64,000 nucleotides of DNA from Deltaproteobacteria bacterium (lineage in GTDB: Bacteria; Desulfobacterota; Binatia; UBA9968): positions 19,040 through 83,039 of the forward strand of contig JACPSE010000155.1 of assembly GCA_016193465.1 (NCBI GenBank), written 5' to 3'. Below are positions 26,768-37,062 of the stretch, piece after piece. Position 1 is the first letter of the stretch; every line of letters starts with the position of its first letter. A model generated the notes under the pieces. It was not told the origin of the DNA and searched no databases. It saw only the letters and a program-made list of their open reading frames with translations. A program made the translations under genes and the position numbers.

Positions 26768-28513
26768 TTGAATTCCCGGCTAGGAGCGCAGGGTCTCGGG
26801 CAGCAGGTGCGGCGGAATCTCGTCGCTCTCCTGTCTGTCGGCTTTGCTCTCTGGTTGATTCTGGCTCCCCTCATACTCCTCCTCATTTTCAGTTTTCGTC
26901 AGGGCAATCCCTGGCAACCGGGGAGCTTCACTCTGCAGCACTACATTGACGCCTATTCAAGTCCCCAGGCCTATACGATGTTCTTGAATACGGTTGTCCT
27001 GGCTCTGGCCAGCACCTTCCTTTCACTTTCCATTGCCGTTTTTTTTGCCTTCCTGACAGAGCGGACAGATATGCCTTTCAGGAACGTCGCCTGGGGACTC
27101 ATGCTCGTTCCTATGGCGGTTCCCGGTTTGCTCTTCGGCGTCTCCTGGACCTTTCTGCTTTCGCCCAAGGTCGGGCTCGTCAATGTCTGGTTGCGCTCGT
27201 TCTTGTCCCTGTTCGGAATAGCGATGAGCGAAGGGCCACTAAATATCTTTTCGCTATGGGGAATGGTCTTTCTCGAAGGCATAAGAGGGGTCACGACGAT
27301 TTTCTTGATGATCGCCGGCGCTTTTCGCGCCATGGACCCTAGTATGGAAGAGGCGGCCCGGGTCTCCGGCGCTTCCAGCCGCGCAACCTTCTTTCGTGTC
27401 TCCATTCCGTTATTGACTCCGCCCCTTTTTGCCGCGGGGATCTATAGCTTTATGAGCAGCCTCGAATCGCTGGAGATTCCAATGATCATTGGTTTCCCGG
27501 CAGGCATCTATGTTTTTCCCACCTATATTTTCTTTTCGGTCCAGAGATTTGCCCCCCCGCGCTACGGCATTTCTGCGGCTCTAGGGGCTACATACCTGGT
27601 CGTCAGTGTTATACTCGTCTACTGGTACCAACGAGTTGCCAGAGAGACGAACCGCTTCGCAACGATCACAGGGAAAGGCTATCGTCCGCGCTTGGTCCAT
27701 CTTGGCAAGTGGCGCTATCCGGCCTTTTGTGCCTTCCTCCTCTATTTTGTCCTCACCATCGCCCTTCCCACCTTTATCCTCTTATGGCGTTCCCTTGTCC
27801 GCTTTTACGTTATCCCGTCCTGGGCCGCTCTGGCGCAGGTAAGTCTCAAACAGTATTGGGATGTCCTTAACGAAGAGCGTGTCCTTCTGGCGTTGATCAA
27901 CACTGTCATTATCGGCATCGCTACCGCGACCCTGACAATGCTTCTCTCCCTCATCGTTGCCTGGGTGATCGTGCGGGGAAAATCACGGGGCCGATCGCTT
28001 CTGGACGGGCTTACTTTCTTGCCACATTCTATTCCAGGCGTTGTGATAGCCCTGGCACTGATCATCCTCTACCTCCAGCCTCCTCTGAGTTACCTGCCCA
28101 TTTATGGAACCATTTGGTTTATCGTGCTCGGTCTGGCCGCAAGCTACATAGCGTTTGGGTCCAGAACAATGAACGGGGCTTTGATCCAGATCCACAGGGA
28201 GTTGGAAGAGGCAGGCCAGGTCTCGGGAGTCCAGTGGGGCACGATCCTGCGCCGAATTATATTTCCCCTGCTGCTACCGGCCTTCGTGAGCGGGTGGATA
28301 TGGGTCGCGTCCCACTCTCTGCGCTCTTTCTCAATCCCGTTAATGCTGGGCACCAGAACTAGCAAGGTGCTTTCCGTTATTATGTGGGATCTGTGGGAAC
28401 AAGGCAGGGCTGGCCCCACCGCTGCTCTGGGGGTCATGCTCATCATCGCCCTGGCCTTCTTCACAGTCACCGGCCGGTGGCTGGTAAGTCTCCTGAGCCG
28501 GCAAGAAGAATAA
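26768..28513 (+). CDS. Iron(III)-type ABC transporter permease (two fused membrane-spanning halves)
   Basis: 581 aa, two EAA-like loops (MEEAARVSGASSRATFFRVSIPLLTPP; LEEAGQVSGVQWGTILRRIIFPLLLPA). Confidence 0.9.
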   Translation: MNSRLGAQGLGQQVRRNLVALLSVGFALWLILAPLILLLIFSFRQGNPWQPGSFTLQHYIDAYSSPQAYTMFLNTVVLALASTFLSLSIAVFFAFLTERTDMPFRNVAWGLMLVPMAVPGLLFGVSWTFLLSPKVGLVNVWLRSFLSLFGIAMSEGPLNIFSLWGMVFLEGIRGVTTIFLMIAGAFRAMDPSMEEAARVSGASSRATFFRVSIPLLTPPLFAAGIYSFMSSLESLEIPMIIGFPAGIYVFPTYIFFSVQRFAPPRYGISAALGATYLVVSVILVYWYQRVARETNRFATITGKGYRPRLVHLGKWRYPAFCAFLLYFVLTIALPTFILLWRSLVRFYVIPSWAALAQVSLKQYWDVLNEERVLLALINTVIIGIATATLTMLLSLIVAWVIVRGKSRGRSLLDGLTFLPHSIPGVVIALALIILYLQPPLSYLPIYGTIWFIVLGLAASYIAFGSRTMNGALIQIHRELEEAGQVSGVQWGTILRRIIFPLLLPAFVSGWIWVASHSLRSFSIPLMLGTRTSKVLSVIMWDLWEQGRAGPTAALGVMLIIALAFFTVTGRWLVSLLSRQEE

Positions 28514-28648
28514 AGGCCAATTCCGTCTCTTCAGCGAGAATGCAGGAGCCCTAAAAACCGTAGCAGAGAAAGGCTGAATTTTTGATCCAAACAGCAGAGG
28601 GGGCTGCGGCATCGGAACGCCACGCAGTCTGCCACGCTTGCTGCTCAT

Positions 28649-29761
28649 TTACCGCAGCTTGATTTTGCCAAACTTTTCCTTGAACTCTTTCTCGATGTTT
28701 TTGAGAAGCTGTTCCCTCATCTCGAACAGGCGCTTGGGTTTTCTGGGCGGGTGCTTTGCCAGGGCATAGGCGGTGAGGACGGGAAGGGCGATGGTGGAGG
28801 CCACATAGCAGACAACCGAATCGGGCAACTGCTCTGGATCAATCTTTCCCCAACTGACCGCTTCGCCCGGCGTTGCCCCGGAAAGTCCGCCGGTATCCAC
28901 GCGGGCATCGGTGATTTGGATAAAGTAGTCGTGGCCTTTCTCGTTGAGGCTGAGCACCTCCTGGATGTGCGGCTCGGTCTGTAAGAGGAAATTTTTCGGC
29001 GAGCCACCTCCCAGAATGATGGCGGCGCTCTTGCCTCCGGTTCGCTTTGCCTCCAGGACAATCGCTGCAGACTCGTTGACATCCAGGGAGACGTCAAACT
29101 TCAGTCCGTTTCCTTTTAAGGCCAAGGCCGCCACGTTCATCCCGATAGAACTGTCGCCTGGAGAAGAGGTGTAAATCGGCACTCCATACCTGTAGGCGGT
29201 AGCCAATAGGGATTTCTTTTCCGTTCCCAGGACCTTCTCCCGCTCAGCCAGGTACCTCCCCACGTGAAAGTGAAGCTCCGAGGTGCTCATTTCTTTTTGA
29301 AACTCGGCGGCCTTAAGGATTTCGCGGAAGAAATCATCCGTGGAGATCAGAATGTCATAATCGAAAAAGATGTCATAGATCCTGACAATCCCCTCTTCCC
29401 GCAAGGTCACATCGTTGGCGTCGGGGGTGCCACGGTGCATCGGAAGGCCCATGGCAAAATGGGCGTCGTGGTAGAGATTGGCCCCGGTGCTGACGATCCA
29501 GTCGACAAAGCCATTCTCGATTAAAGGGATCAGGGCGGAGATGCCGAGCCCTGCCGGAGTCAGCGCCCCGCTGAGGCTCAACCCGACAGTGACATCGTCT
29601 TTAAGGATCTTTTCGGTGAAAAGCTGGCATGCCTCGCGCAGCCGGCCGCCGTTGTAGGAGATAAAGTTGTTGTCTACTAGTTCGGTGACGGAAATCGAGG
29701 GGTTGATCGGTTTGGGGTCGATCTTTTTCCCTGAGAGAAACTCGCTCTTCCGCGCCATCAC
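28649..29761 (-). CDS. Deoxyhypusine synthase family protein
   Basis: [60 protein letters not shown]. Confidence 0.85.
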   Translation of the reverse strand: MMARKSEFLSGKKIDPKPINPSISVTELVDNNFISYNGGRLREACQLFTEKILKDDVTVGLSLSGALTPAGLGISALIPLIENGFVDWIVSTGANLYHDAHFAMGLPMHRGTPDANDVTLREEGIVRIYDIFFDYDILISTDDFFREILKAAEFQKEMSTSELHFHVGRYLAEREKVLGTEKKSLLATAYRYGVPIYTSSPGDSSIGMNVAALALKGNGLKFDVSLDVNESAAIVLEAKRTGGKSAAIILGGGSPKNFLLQTEPHIQEVLSLNEKGHDYFIQITDARVDTGGLSGATPGEAVSWGKIDPEQLPDSVVCYVASTIALPVLTAYALAKHPPRKPKRLFEMREQLLKNIEKEFKEKFGKIKLR

Positions 29762-29773
29762 CGCTCGATTCCA

Positions 29774-30598
29774 TCACTCCTTGATGGCTGCGGCTCGCCG
29801 CTGCAGATAGGCATTCCGTACCGCGCTGTAGAGGTCGACGACGGTCTCCTCAATCTGCTCGAACTTATCGAGATTGAGGGAGCGTTCATTGACGGCGTCT
29901 GTGCCGTAAATGCCCGCGGTGGCCGCGAACGGTATGAAATAGTTGAGAGGGTTCATAGCCCCATCGGCGGCAAAACCGATTCCATCACGGACCGTCATGG
30001 GGGGCAAGAGCGGCAAAATAAGATAGGGGCCGGGGCCGATACCGTAAACGCCCATGGTCTGGCCGGTGTCTTCGTCGCTCTCCCGAATGCCGAAGCCGTC
30101 CTTGGCAACGTCGAACAGCCCGGCCACGCCAATTGTGCTGTTGATGGTAAAGCGGGCCACCTCTCGGCCGGCGCCATCAAGTTTAAGCTGGAGCAGGTTG
30201 TTAACCAGGCGGCGCACTACCGCGAGGTTATCGAGGGCGTTTCTGACGCTCCTTTGCACCGGGTCCGGAAGCAGCGCATCCCAGACCACCGCCACTGGCC
30301 TTAAAAGAAAACGGTCGAAGACCTCGCGATTGAATGAAAACATTGCCTCGTTGAATGGCTCCCACGGATCCTGGTCTAATTCATCCCGGCCAGCAGCGCC
30401 TTCGGCTTCCTCGAGGGCGTAGGCGGCAGTTGTGCCCCCTCTCTCGTCGGAGGCGTTGGTAAGGACCTCAGGCTGGGATATGCTGATTTCGCTGTTTTCT
30501 TCCTCAGCATTTACCCACCCGACGTCAAAAAAGCCGGACATGCCTACGGAAAAAACTAGGGTAACGGCGCACACGGACCTGCGGAAGCAGTATAGCAT
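29774..30598 (-). CDS. mlaA: MlaA family lipoprotein (VacJ)
   Basis: DPWEPFNEAMFSFNREVFDRFLLRPVA; RFTINSTIGVAGLFDVA; GVYGIGPGPYLILPLLPPMTVRDGIG. Confidence 0.85.
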   Translation of the reverse strand: MLYCFRRSVCAVTLVFSVGMSGFFDVGWVNAEEENSEISISQPEVLTNASDERGGTTAAYALEEAEGAAGRDELDQDPWEPFNEAMFSFNREVFDRFLLRPVAVVWDALLPDPVQRSVRNALDNLAVVRRLVNNLLQLKLDGAGREVARFTINSTIGVAGLFDVAKDGFGIRESDEDTGQTMGVYGIGPGPYLILPLLPPMTVRDGIGFAADGAMNPLNYFIPFAATAGIYGTDAVNERSLNLDKFEQIEETVVDLYSAVRNAYLQRRAAAIKE

Positions 30599-30919
30599 TG
30601 TTGTTTTCCTCCTCTGTTGACCCTTTTTCTAACTACACGAACTCTTTGTTTAGGTCAAGGTTTTTTTGGCCTGCTGGGCAAATAACCTGTGGATAAGCTA
30701 AAAACATACCAACTCTTTTTAGCCTGTAGATTACGGCAATCTCCCGATGAATAAAAGGTTTTTCAACCAAAAGAGGCATACAAAGCCATTCTTGAGCATG
30801 TCGGGTGACAAAAAGCGTCGGTGTGGCTATGACAAAAAGCGGGAAATTTCTGCCAACAGAATGGTTTTTTATTTGCTCAAAAGTTTGCAAAGCCCGGCTG
30901 AATTGGCTATCTTCGGGCT

Positions 30920-32140
30920 ATGGGAGAACAGGCGACAGAGAAGCCTAAGACCGTAGTCCTCGGTGTCTCAGGCGGGATTGCCTGCTATAAGGCGGTAGAG
31001 CTGGTTCGCCTGCTGGTTCGAGAGGGCTTTGCCGTTCAGGTCATGATGACCCGGGAGGCTATGGAGTTTGTGACACCTCTGACGTTCCAGACTCTTTCCG
31101 GCCGTCCCGTCGCGACCGAGATATTCAGCCTGACACAGGAATCTGAAATAGGGCACATCAACTTGGCCGATCAGGCCGATCTTTTGGTCATCGCCCCAGC
31201 CACGGCAAATATCATCGGCAAGATCGCGTCTGGCATCGCCGATGATCTGCTGACCACCGTCCTAATGGCCACTAGGGCGCCAGTGTTGATTGCCCCGTCC
31301 ATGAACGTTCATATGTACGAAAATCCTATTCTGCAGGAAAATGTTCGTAAGCTCAAAAGGCTCGGTTATCGTTTCATGGAGCCGGTCGAGGGCTATCTCG
31401 CCTGCGGGTACGAAGGGAAGGGACGATTGCCGGAGCCCCCGGATATCGTTGAGCAGATCCAGGGATTACTAAAAAAAAAAGACTTAGCAGGTGAGAGGCT
31501 CCTTATTACGGCGGGTCCCAATCACGAGCCGTTGGATCCGATTCGTTATATCTCTAACCGATCTTCGGGAAAAATGGGTTATGCGCTGGCGCGCCAGGGG
31601 GTGCGCAGGGGAGCGGAGGTTACCCTGGTGAGCGGACCGACCTCGCTTTCTCCCCCCGTCGGAGTTCGTCTGATCCCGGTGACGACCGCCGCTGAGATGC
31701 GGCAGGCAATTCTCCAAGAGTTTCCTGGCGTGACGGCGGTTCTCATGGCTGCTGCGGTGGCAGACTATCACCCTGAGAGATTTGTTCCCAGGAAGATCAA
31801 GAAAGGAAAGGGGGCGCTGAGGATCAACCTGAAGCCCAACCCGGATATTCTGCGCGAGCTTGGCATGCGAAAGAACGGGCGGATTCTAGTAGGATTTGCC
31901 GCCGAGACCGAATCGCTTGTCGCCAACGCGAAAAGAAAGCTCCGCGAGAAGAATTTGGACTTGATTGTTGCTAATGACGTTACGCAGGAGGGCAGCGGGT
32001 TCGATGGAGATACCAACGTGGCTACCCTGTTGGACCGAGCGGGCGCCGTTCACCCGCTTCCTTTGATGAGTAAGGACGAGCTGGCGGATAGGATATACGA
32101 CCATCTCCTCACCCTTAAAAAACGAAGAGAAAAAGAATGA
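30920..32140 (+). CDS. coaBC: Bifunctional phosphopantothenoylcysteine decarboxylase/phosphopantothenate-cysteine ligase
   Basis: VVLGVSGGIACYKAVELVRLL; APSMNVHMYENP; LITAGPNHEPLDPIRYISNRSSGKMGYALA. Confidence 0.92.
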   Translation: MGEQATEKPKTVVLGVSGGIACYKAVELVRLLVREGFAVQVMMTREAMEFVTPLTFQTLSGRPVATEIFSLTQESEIGHINLADQADLLVIAPATANIIGKIASGIADDLLTTVLMATRAPVLIAPSMNVHMYENPILQENVRKLKRLGYRFMEPVEGYLACGYEGKGRLPEPPDIVEQIQGLLKKKDLAGERLLITAGPNHEPLDPIRYISNRSSGKMGYALARQGVRRGAEVTLVSGPTSLSPPVGVRLIPVTTAAEMRQAILQEFPGVTAVLMAAAVADYHPERFVPRKIKKGKGALRINLKPNPDILRELGMRKNGRILVGFAAETESLVANAKRKLREKNLDLIVANDVTQEGSGFDGDTNVATLLDRAGAVHPLPLMSKDELADRIYDHLLTLKKRREKE

Positions 32141-32141
32141 G

Positions 32142-32195
32142 AAGTTCACGCTGTTCAAGCAGTTCAACGGTTTGAACCTTTGAACGATTTGAACT
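32142..32195. repeat. Short interspersed GTTCAA/TTGAAC palindromic repeat cluster
   Basis: gttcacgctGTTCAAgcaGTTCAAcggttTGAACctttGAACgattTGAAC between coaBC and DUF4416 gene. Confidence 0.7.
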
Positions 32196-32210
32196 TTATC
32201 TCATTGTTTA

Positions 32211-32753
32211 ATGGGCATTCCCAGAGAACCTAAGCCGGTCAAGCTGTTTGTCGGCCTACTTTCCGGCCACGCAGAGATCTTCTCTTTGGCGGAAAAAGAG
32301 CTGGCGGCCCTTTTCGGCCCTGTCGATTCGGCCAGCGCGAGCCTTCCCTGGGCAGTGACCGACTATTACAAAGAGGAGATGGGCGCCGGACTCCTGCGAA
32401 AGTTTGTCTCGTTTGCGCCTCTGGTATCCCCGGAGGAACTGGCGCAGACCAAGCTCAAGACCCAGGGTTTAGAGGCGGGCTATCACTGGATCGACGGCGA
32501 GAAAAGAGGACGGCGGATCAACATCGATCCTGGTTACCTGGACGTCGGGAAGATCGTTCTTGCCTCGACAAAATGCGCCTCTCACCGCATCTACCTCCGA
32601 TCAGGGATCTACGGCGAGGTGACGCTCCTGTTTCAGGACGGCTCGTTTCAACCTTTGGCCTACACCTACGCGGATTACCTCTGGCCTGAGGCGCTATCTT
32701 TTTTTATGGGGCTGCGTGCTCTCTATTTAACGCAGTTAAAGCAGGCCTTGTGA
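32211..32753 (+). CDS. DUF4416 family protein
   Basis: PREPKPVKLFVGLLSGHAEIFSLAEKELAALFGPVDSASASLPWAVTDYYKEEMG; NIDPGYLDVGKIVLASTK. Confidence 0.75.
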   Translation: MGIPREPKPVKLFVGLLSGHAEIFSLAEKELAALFGPVDSASASLPWAVTDYYKEEMGAGLLRKFVSFAPLVSPEELAQTKLKTQGLEAGYHWIDGEKRGRRINIDPGYLDVGKIVLASTKCASHRIYLRSGIYGEVTLLFQDGSFQPLAYTYADYLWPEALSFFMGLRALYLTQLKQAL

Positions 32754-32874
32754 GGGGGCTGTCCTTGTTTGCTTGTTGGGTTTAGTACTCTCAAGGTACT
32801 CCAGTGTCGGACGTTTCCCTTGCTTCGGGACAAACCTCCCTCTCTGCGGGAACGAGCGGGCTGGGTGGAGAAGT

Positions 32875-32970
32875 CCCGAGGGGAGCGCGAGGGAGGCTGC
32901 GGACGTAGGAGTAGGAAGGTGCGGTTAAAGCGCTGGCCCATCGGCCGCAGCCGAGAGCGCGTTCCCCTCG
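32875..32970. repeat. Dispersed long-hairpin repeat, copy A
   Basis: CCCGAGGGGA...TCCCCTCGGG ends, internal GGCTGCGG(32895-32902)/CCGCAGCC(32945-32952); reverse complement is similar to 41209-41305. Confidence 0.8.
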
Positions 32971-33037
32971 GGCTCTTGTCCGACATTGATGTGGGTGTGG
33001 AGATAGTGTTAAGATGCTTTTTGGAGCAGTGGTGCGG

Positions 33038-33793
33038 ATGGATCTGGAAAACAACCGCGAAGAGCTGAGGAGGATGGTGGCCTCGCTGCTGCGCCATGTG
33101 GAGCGGTGTGATCGGGCCGGCATTCGGTTCTTGCCGAGGAGTCAGCCTAGCGCGTCCGAGGAGAAGGTTGCGGAGGACTTGCTTGAAGGGACAGAGGGCA
33201 ATCTCTTTTCTGATTACGCGGCTGCCTATCGGGCAAAATCTCTGAAGGAGCTCCGTGCGGCGATTGGCGATTGTCGCCGCTGTAAACTCTGGCCTGGCCG
33301 TGCCCACCTCGTGTTCGGCGTGGGGAATCCTCAGGCAAAGCTCATGTTTATAGGCGAAGGGCCAGGCAGGGATGAGGATTTGCAGGGGGAGCCCTTTGTG
33401 GGGCGCGCGGGACAGCTCCTCACGGACATTATCACCAAGGGAATGGGACTTAAGAGAGAAGATGTCTATATCGCCAACGTGATCAAATGCCGTCCGCCGG
33501 AAAACCGCAACCCGGAGCCCGATGAGGTGGATTCCTGCGAGCCGTTTCTCAAGAAGCAAATAGAGCTGGTGCGGCCGCAGATCATCGTTGCCTTGGGTAA
33601 ATTCGCGGTCCAGACCCTGCTGAGGAGCAAAGCTCCGATCACTCGACTCAGAGGAATTTGGCATGATTACCATGGGATCAAGCTCATGCCGACGTTCCAC
33701 CCAGCATACCTTTTGCGCAACCCGGGAGATAAGAAACTTGTTTGGGAAGATATCAAGAAAGTTCTTAAGGGACTCAGGGCTCCTGCCGCTTAA
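33038..33793 (+). CDS. Uracil-DNA glycosylase (family 4 type)
   Basis: [70 protein letters not shown]. Confidence 0.9.
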   Translation: MDLENNREELRRMVASLLRHVERCDRAGIRFLPRSQPSASEEKVAEDLLEGTEGNLFSDYAAAYRAKSLKELRAAIGDCRRCKLWPGRAHLVFGVGNPQAKLMFIGEGPGRDEDLQGEPFVGRAGQLLTDIITKGMGLKREDVYIANVIKCRPPENRNPEPDEVDSCEPFLKKQIELVRPQIIVALGKFAVQTLLRSKAPITRLRGIWHDYHGIKLMPTFHPAYLLRNPGDKKLVWEDIKKVLKGLRAPAA

Positions 33794-35093
33794 GCTCGGG
33801 CTGTTTCTTGCCCTAGTCATCGGCGGTTTTTCGGCGTTGGCCCAGTCAAAAGGGCCATCCGACCCGCACGTGGATCTTATTATGATCGATGGGGGGATTC
33901 ATCCTGCGGTGGACGATTTCATTCGAGAGAGCATCGGACGGGCGCGCTCGAAAGGGGCGAGAGCGCTGATTATCCAACTCGATACGCCTGGCGGGTTGCT
34001 GACCTCGACCCGTTCTATTGTTAAGGACATCTTGGGCGCGCCGGTTCCGGTAATGGTTTACGTCGCGCCCAGCGGCGCCGGCGCCGGCTCGGCAGGGGTC
34101 TTTATTACCTTGGCCGCCCATATCGCGGCCATGGCGCCCGGAACCAATATCGGCGCCGCCCATCCTGTGGGGGGAGGGGGGCAGGAAGTAAAAGGGGTTA
34201 TGGGCGAGAAGATTGAGAACTTCACCGCCTCTTTCAGTGAGACCATCGCTCAGAAACGGGGACGCAACACGGAGTGGGCGATCCAGGCCGTTCGTCGCAG
34301 CGTTTCCATAACCGAAAAGGAAGCCTTAAAGAAAAACGTCATCGACATTGTCGCCAGGGATATAGACGATCTGTTGCAGCAGGCTGAGGGAAAAAAGGTG
34401 GATGTGGATGGCCACGAGCAGACACTCTCCCTCAAAGGGGTTCGGGTGGAGCGGTTTGAGATGGGGCTCAAACAAAAAATTATCAATACCCTTTCCGACC
34501 CCAACATCGCCTATCTCCTCCTCATGGCGGGTATCCTCGGCATCTACATGGAGTTTTCCCATCCGGGGGTGATTTTCCCCGGTGTCGCAGGGGGGATCGC
34601 TCTGCTTTTGGCCTTGACCTCTTTCCAGATTTTGCCTATCAATTATGCAGGGCTCCTGCTGATACTGCTCGGGATCGCCCTTCTGATAGGAGAGGCCTTC
34701 CTGCCCAGCTTTGGTGTCTTGGGGATCGGCGGGGCGATTGCCCTTGGGCTCGGTTCTCTGCTCCTGTTTGACACGGAGAGTTCGGATCTGGTCGTGGATC
34801 GCTCTATCATCTTTACGGCTGTCGCTACGCTGAGCGCGTTGATGTTGGTGGTTGGCTATTTGGTCTTTAAGTCGCAGAAGAGAAAGCCGACTCTGGGTCT
34901 GGAGGGGTTGTTGGGAGAGATTGGGGAGGTGAGGGTGATGCTGAACCCGTGTGGAAAAATATTTGTCCACGGAGAGTATTGGAATGCGGAGGGGGATGGG
35001 GAGATCGCAGTCGGCGAAAAGGTGCGAGTGGTCGGCTTTGAGGGGATGTCCCTCAAGGTAAAGCGATTGTCGGAGCACCGGGAAGAGGGCTAA
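33663..35093 (+). CDS. NfeD family membrane-bound serine protease (true start downstream, uncertain)
   Basis: [60 protein letters not shown]-terminal NfeD OB-like domain. The 5' part of the ORF overlaps the UDG gene. Confidence 0.85.
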   Translation: MITMGSSSCRRSTQHTFCATREIRNLFGKISRKFLRDSGLLPLKLGLFLALVIGGFSALAQSKGPSDPHVDLIMIDGGIHPAVDDFIRESIGRARSKGARALIIQLDTPGGLLTSTRSIVKDILGAPVPVMVYVAPSGAGAGSAGVFITLAAHIAAMAPGTNIGAAHPVGGGGQEVKGVMGEKIENFTASFSETIAQKRGRNTEWAIQAVRRSVSITEKEALKKNVIDIVARDIDDLLQQAEGKKVDVDGHEQTLSLKGVRVERFEMGLKQKIINTLSDPNIAYLLLMAGILGIYMEFSHPGVIFPGVAGGIALLLALTSFQILPINYAGLLLILLGIALLIGEAFLPSFGVLGIGGAIALGLGSLLLFDTESSDLVVDRSIIFTAVATLSALMLVVGYLVFKSQKRKPTLGLEGLLGEIGEVRVMLNPCGKIFVHGEYWNAEGDGEIAVGEKVRVVGFEGMSLKVKRLSEHREEG

Positions 35094-35107
35094 GAGAGGA
35101 GGAAGCT

Positions 35108-35863
35108 ATGTTTGGGCTTGGACCTTTATATACGTTTGTAATCATCGTCGTTTTCCTGCTGATCACCGGGATCAAGATTTTAAAGGAATACGAACGGGCT
35201 GTAATCTTTAGGCTTGGGCGCATGGTAGAACCTCGCGGTCCAGGGATCACCTATGTCATACCTGTTATCGAGAAGATGGTCCGCATAGATCTCCGCACCG
35301 TCACGATGGACATCCCTCCCCAGGACGTGATTACACGAGACAATGTCTCCGTTAAAGTCAACGCGGTCCTCTACTTCAGGGTGCTGGAGCCCAATCGGGC
35401 CATTCGGGAGGTGGAGAACTATCTTTTCGCCACCTCTCAGCTCGCCCAGGTGACCCTGCGGAGTGTCTGCGGGCAGGGGGAGCTAGACGAGCTTCTGTCC
35501 GAGAGAGATAAGATCAATAGCCGCATTCAAGATATCCTGGATAAGCAGACCGATCCATGGGGGATCAAGGTCGTTTTGGTGGAACTCAAACACATCGATC
35601 TCCCCCAGGAGATGCAGCGGGCCATGGCTAAACAGGCAGAGGCGGAGAGAGAGCGCCGCGCTAAGGTCATTCATGCGGACGGAGAATTTCAGGCCTCGCA
35701 GAAACTGGCGGATGCGGCCGAGGTCATGGGGAAACATCCAATGGCCTTGCAGCTCCGTTTTCTCCAGAGTCTGGTGGAGATCTCCTCTGAGAAAAACTCG
35801 ACCACGATCTTTCCAGTGCCCATCGATCTGTTGACTCCCTTTATCAAGAAAAGTGAGAGCTAA
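35108..35863 (+). CDS. Slipin/SPFH (band 7) family protein
   Basis: [71 protein letters not shown]. Confidence 0.92.
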   Translation: MFGLGPLYTFVIIVVFLLITGIKILKEYERAVIFRLGRMVEPRGPGITYVIPVIEKMVRIDLRTVTMDIPPQDVITRDNVSVKVNAVLYFRVLEPNRAIREVENYLFATSQLAQVTLRSVCGQGELDELLSERDKINSRIQDILDKQTDPWGIKVVLVELKHIDLPQEMQRAMAKQAEAERERRAKVIHADGEFQASQKLADAAEVMGKHPMALQLRFLQSLVEISSEKNSTTIFPVPIDLLTPFIKKSES

Positions 35864-35946
35864 GATCGACTGAGTTTAAGGCGTCGTCTCTTTCGGTTTC
35901 GTTTTCTCTTTTCTAGAGGCGTCGCCTTATCCTATCCATCTACCTC

Positions 35947-36984
35947 ATGGAACTAAAAGAGTTTATGTATGAGCTGCCCCTATCCTTGATCGCGGCCTAT
36001 CCGAGTAAGGATCGGGAGGAGGCTCGCCTCATGGTCGTACAGAAAAATACCGGCGAGGTTTTTCACGGAGATTTTTCCCATCTCGGAGATTTCTTGCAGC
36101 CAGGGGACCTGCTGGTGCTGAACGATACCAGGGTATTGCCGGCGCGTCTTCGGGGACAAAAGGAGAGCGGTGGAAAGGCGGAGGTGCTTCTTTTGGAGCC
36201 GTTCCCCGGGTGGCCGAGTCTCTGGATCGCTCTTGTGGATGCGGCGAAGAGACCCCACGTAGGTGGGCGGATTTTTTTTGCTGACGGGTTCTACGCAACC
36301 ATCCTTGGCGAGCTAGGCAGGGGCCGGTATGGATTGTGGTTTCATCACGAAGGAGACTTTATGGATATGCTGGTGAAGTTGGGTGAACCACCCCTGCCAC
36401 CCTATATTCATCGAGCTCGTGAGCTGGCGCCGGGCGATTGGGAGCGCTATCAGACGGTCTACGCATCCAGCCCGGGAGCGGTAGCCGCGCCGACCGCCGG
36501 TTTTCACTTTACCCGGGAACTTTTGGAGGGGTTGGGACCACGGGGTGTGGAGACAGCTTTTTTGACTTTGCATGTGGGACCTGGCACTTTCCAACCGGTA
36601 CGTCAAGAAGTGGTGGAGCGCCACCGCATGGAGGGTGAGAGATATAACATCGGGGCGGAGGCCGCGGAGAAGATCAAGCGGGCAAAAAGAAACGGCGGAA
36701 GGGTGATTGCCGTCGGTTCCACTACCACTCGGGCCCTGGAGTGGGTAGTCCGGCGGAAGGGCAGAGTGGAAGCGGATGAGGGGATCGCGCGACTTTTCAT
36801 CCGACCGGGAGATTCATTCCGAGTCATTGACGGGCTCATGACCAATTTCCATCTGCCTGGCTCTACGCCGCTTATCCTGGTCGCTGCGTTTGCCGGGCTG
36901 GATCTGATCCGGCGCGCATACCAGGAGGCTATCCGGTCGCGTTACCGGTTCTACAGCTATGGCGATGCGATGCTGATTTTATGA
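35947..36984 (+). CDS. queA: tRNA preQ1(34) S-adenosylmethionine ribosyltransferase-isomerase
   Basis: YELPLSLIAAYPSKDREEARLMV; LNDTRVLPARLRGQK; HVGPGTFQPVR; NFHLPGSTPLILVAAFAG. Confidence 0.95.
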   Translation: MELKEFMYELPLSLIAAYPSKDREEARLMVVQKNTGEVFHGDFSHLGDFLQPGDLLVLNDTRVLPARLRGQKESGGKAEVLLLEPFPGWPSLWIALVDAAKRPHVGGRIFFADGFYATILGELGRGRYGLWFHHEGDFMDMLVKLGEPPLPPYIHRARELAPGDWERYQTVYASSPGAVAAPTAGFHFTRELLEGLGPRGVETAFLTLHVGPGTFQPVRQEVVERHRMEGERYNIGAEAAEKIKRAKRNGGRVIAVGSTTTRALEWVVRRKGRVEADEGIARLFIRPGDSFRVIDGLMTNFHLPGSTPLILVAAFAGLDLIRRAYQEAIRSRYRFYSYGDAMLIL

Positions 36985-37062
36985 TCGTGCTCGTGTTCGT
37001 GATTCGTGTTCGTTAGGATGAAGAGCACGATAACCGAGCACGAGCAACGAGCACGAACAACG
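36985..37062. repeat. CGAGCACGA/TCGTGCTCG interspersed repeat cluster
   Basis: tgatCGTGCTCGTGTTCGTGattCGTGTTCG...GAGCACGAtaacCGAGCACGAGCAACGAGCACGAACAACG. Confidence 0.75.

Noticed and set aside
32723-33820. 365-aa minus-strand ORF
   Set aside because: Antisense to uracil-DNA glycosylase and crossing the hairpin repeat; arginine/serine-rich shadow ORF.
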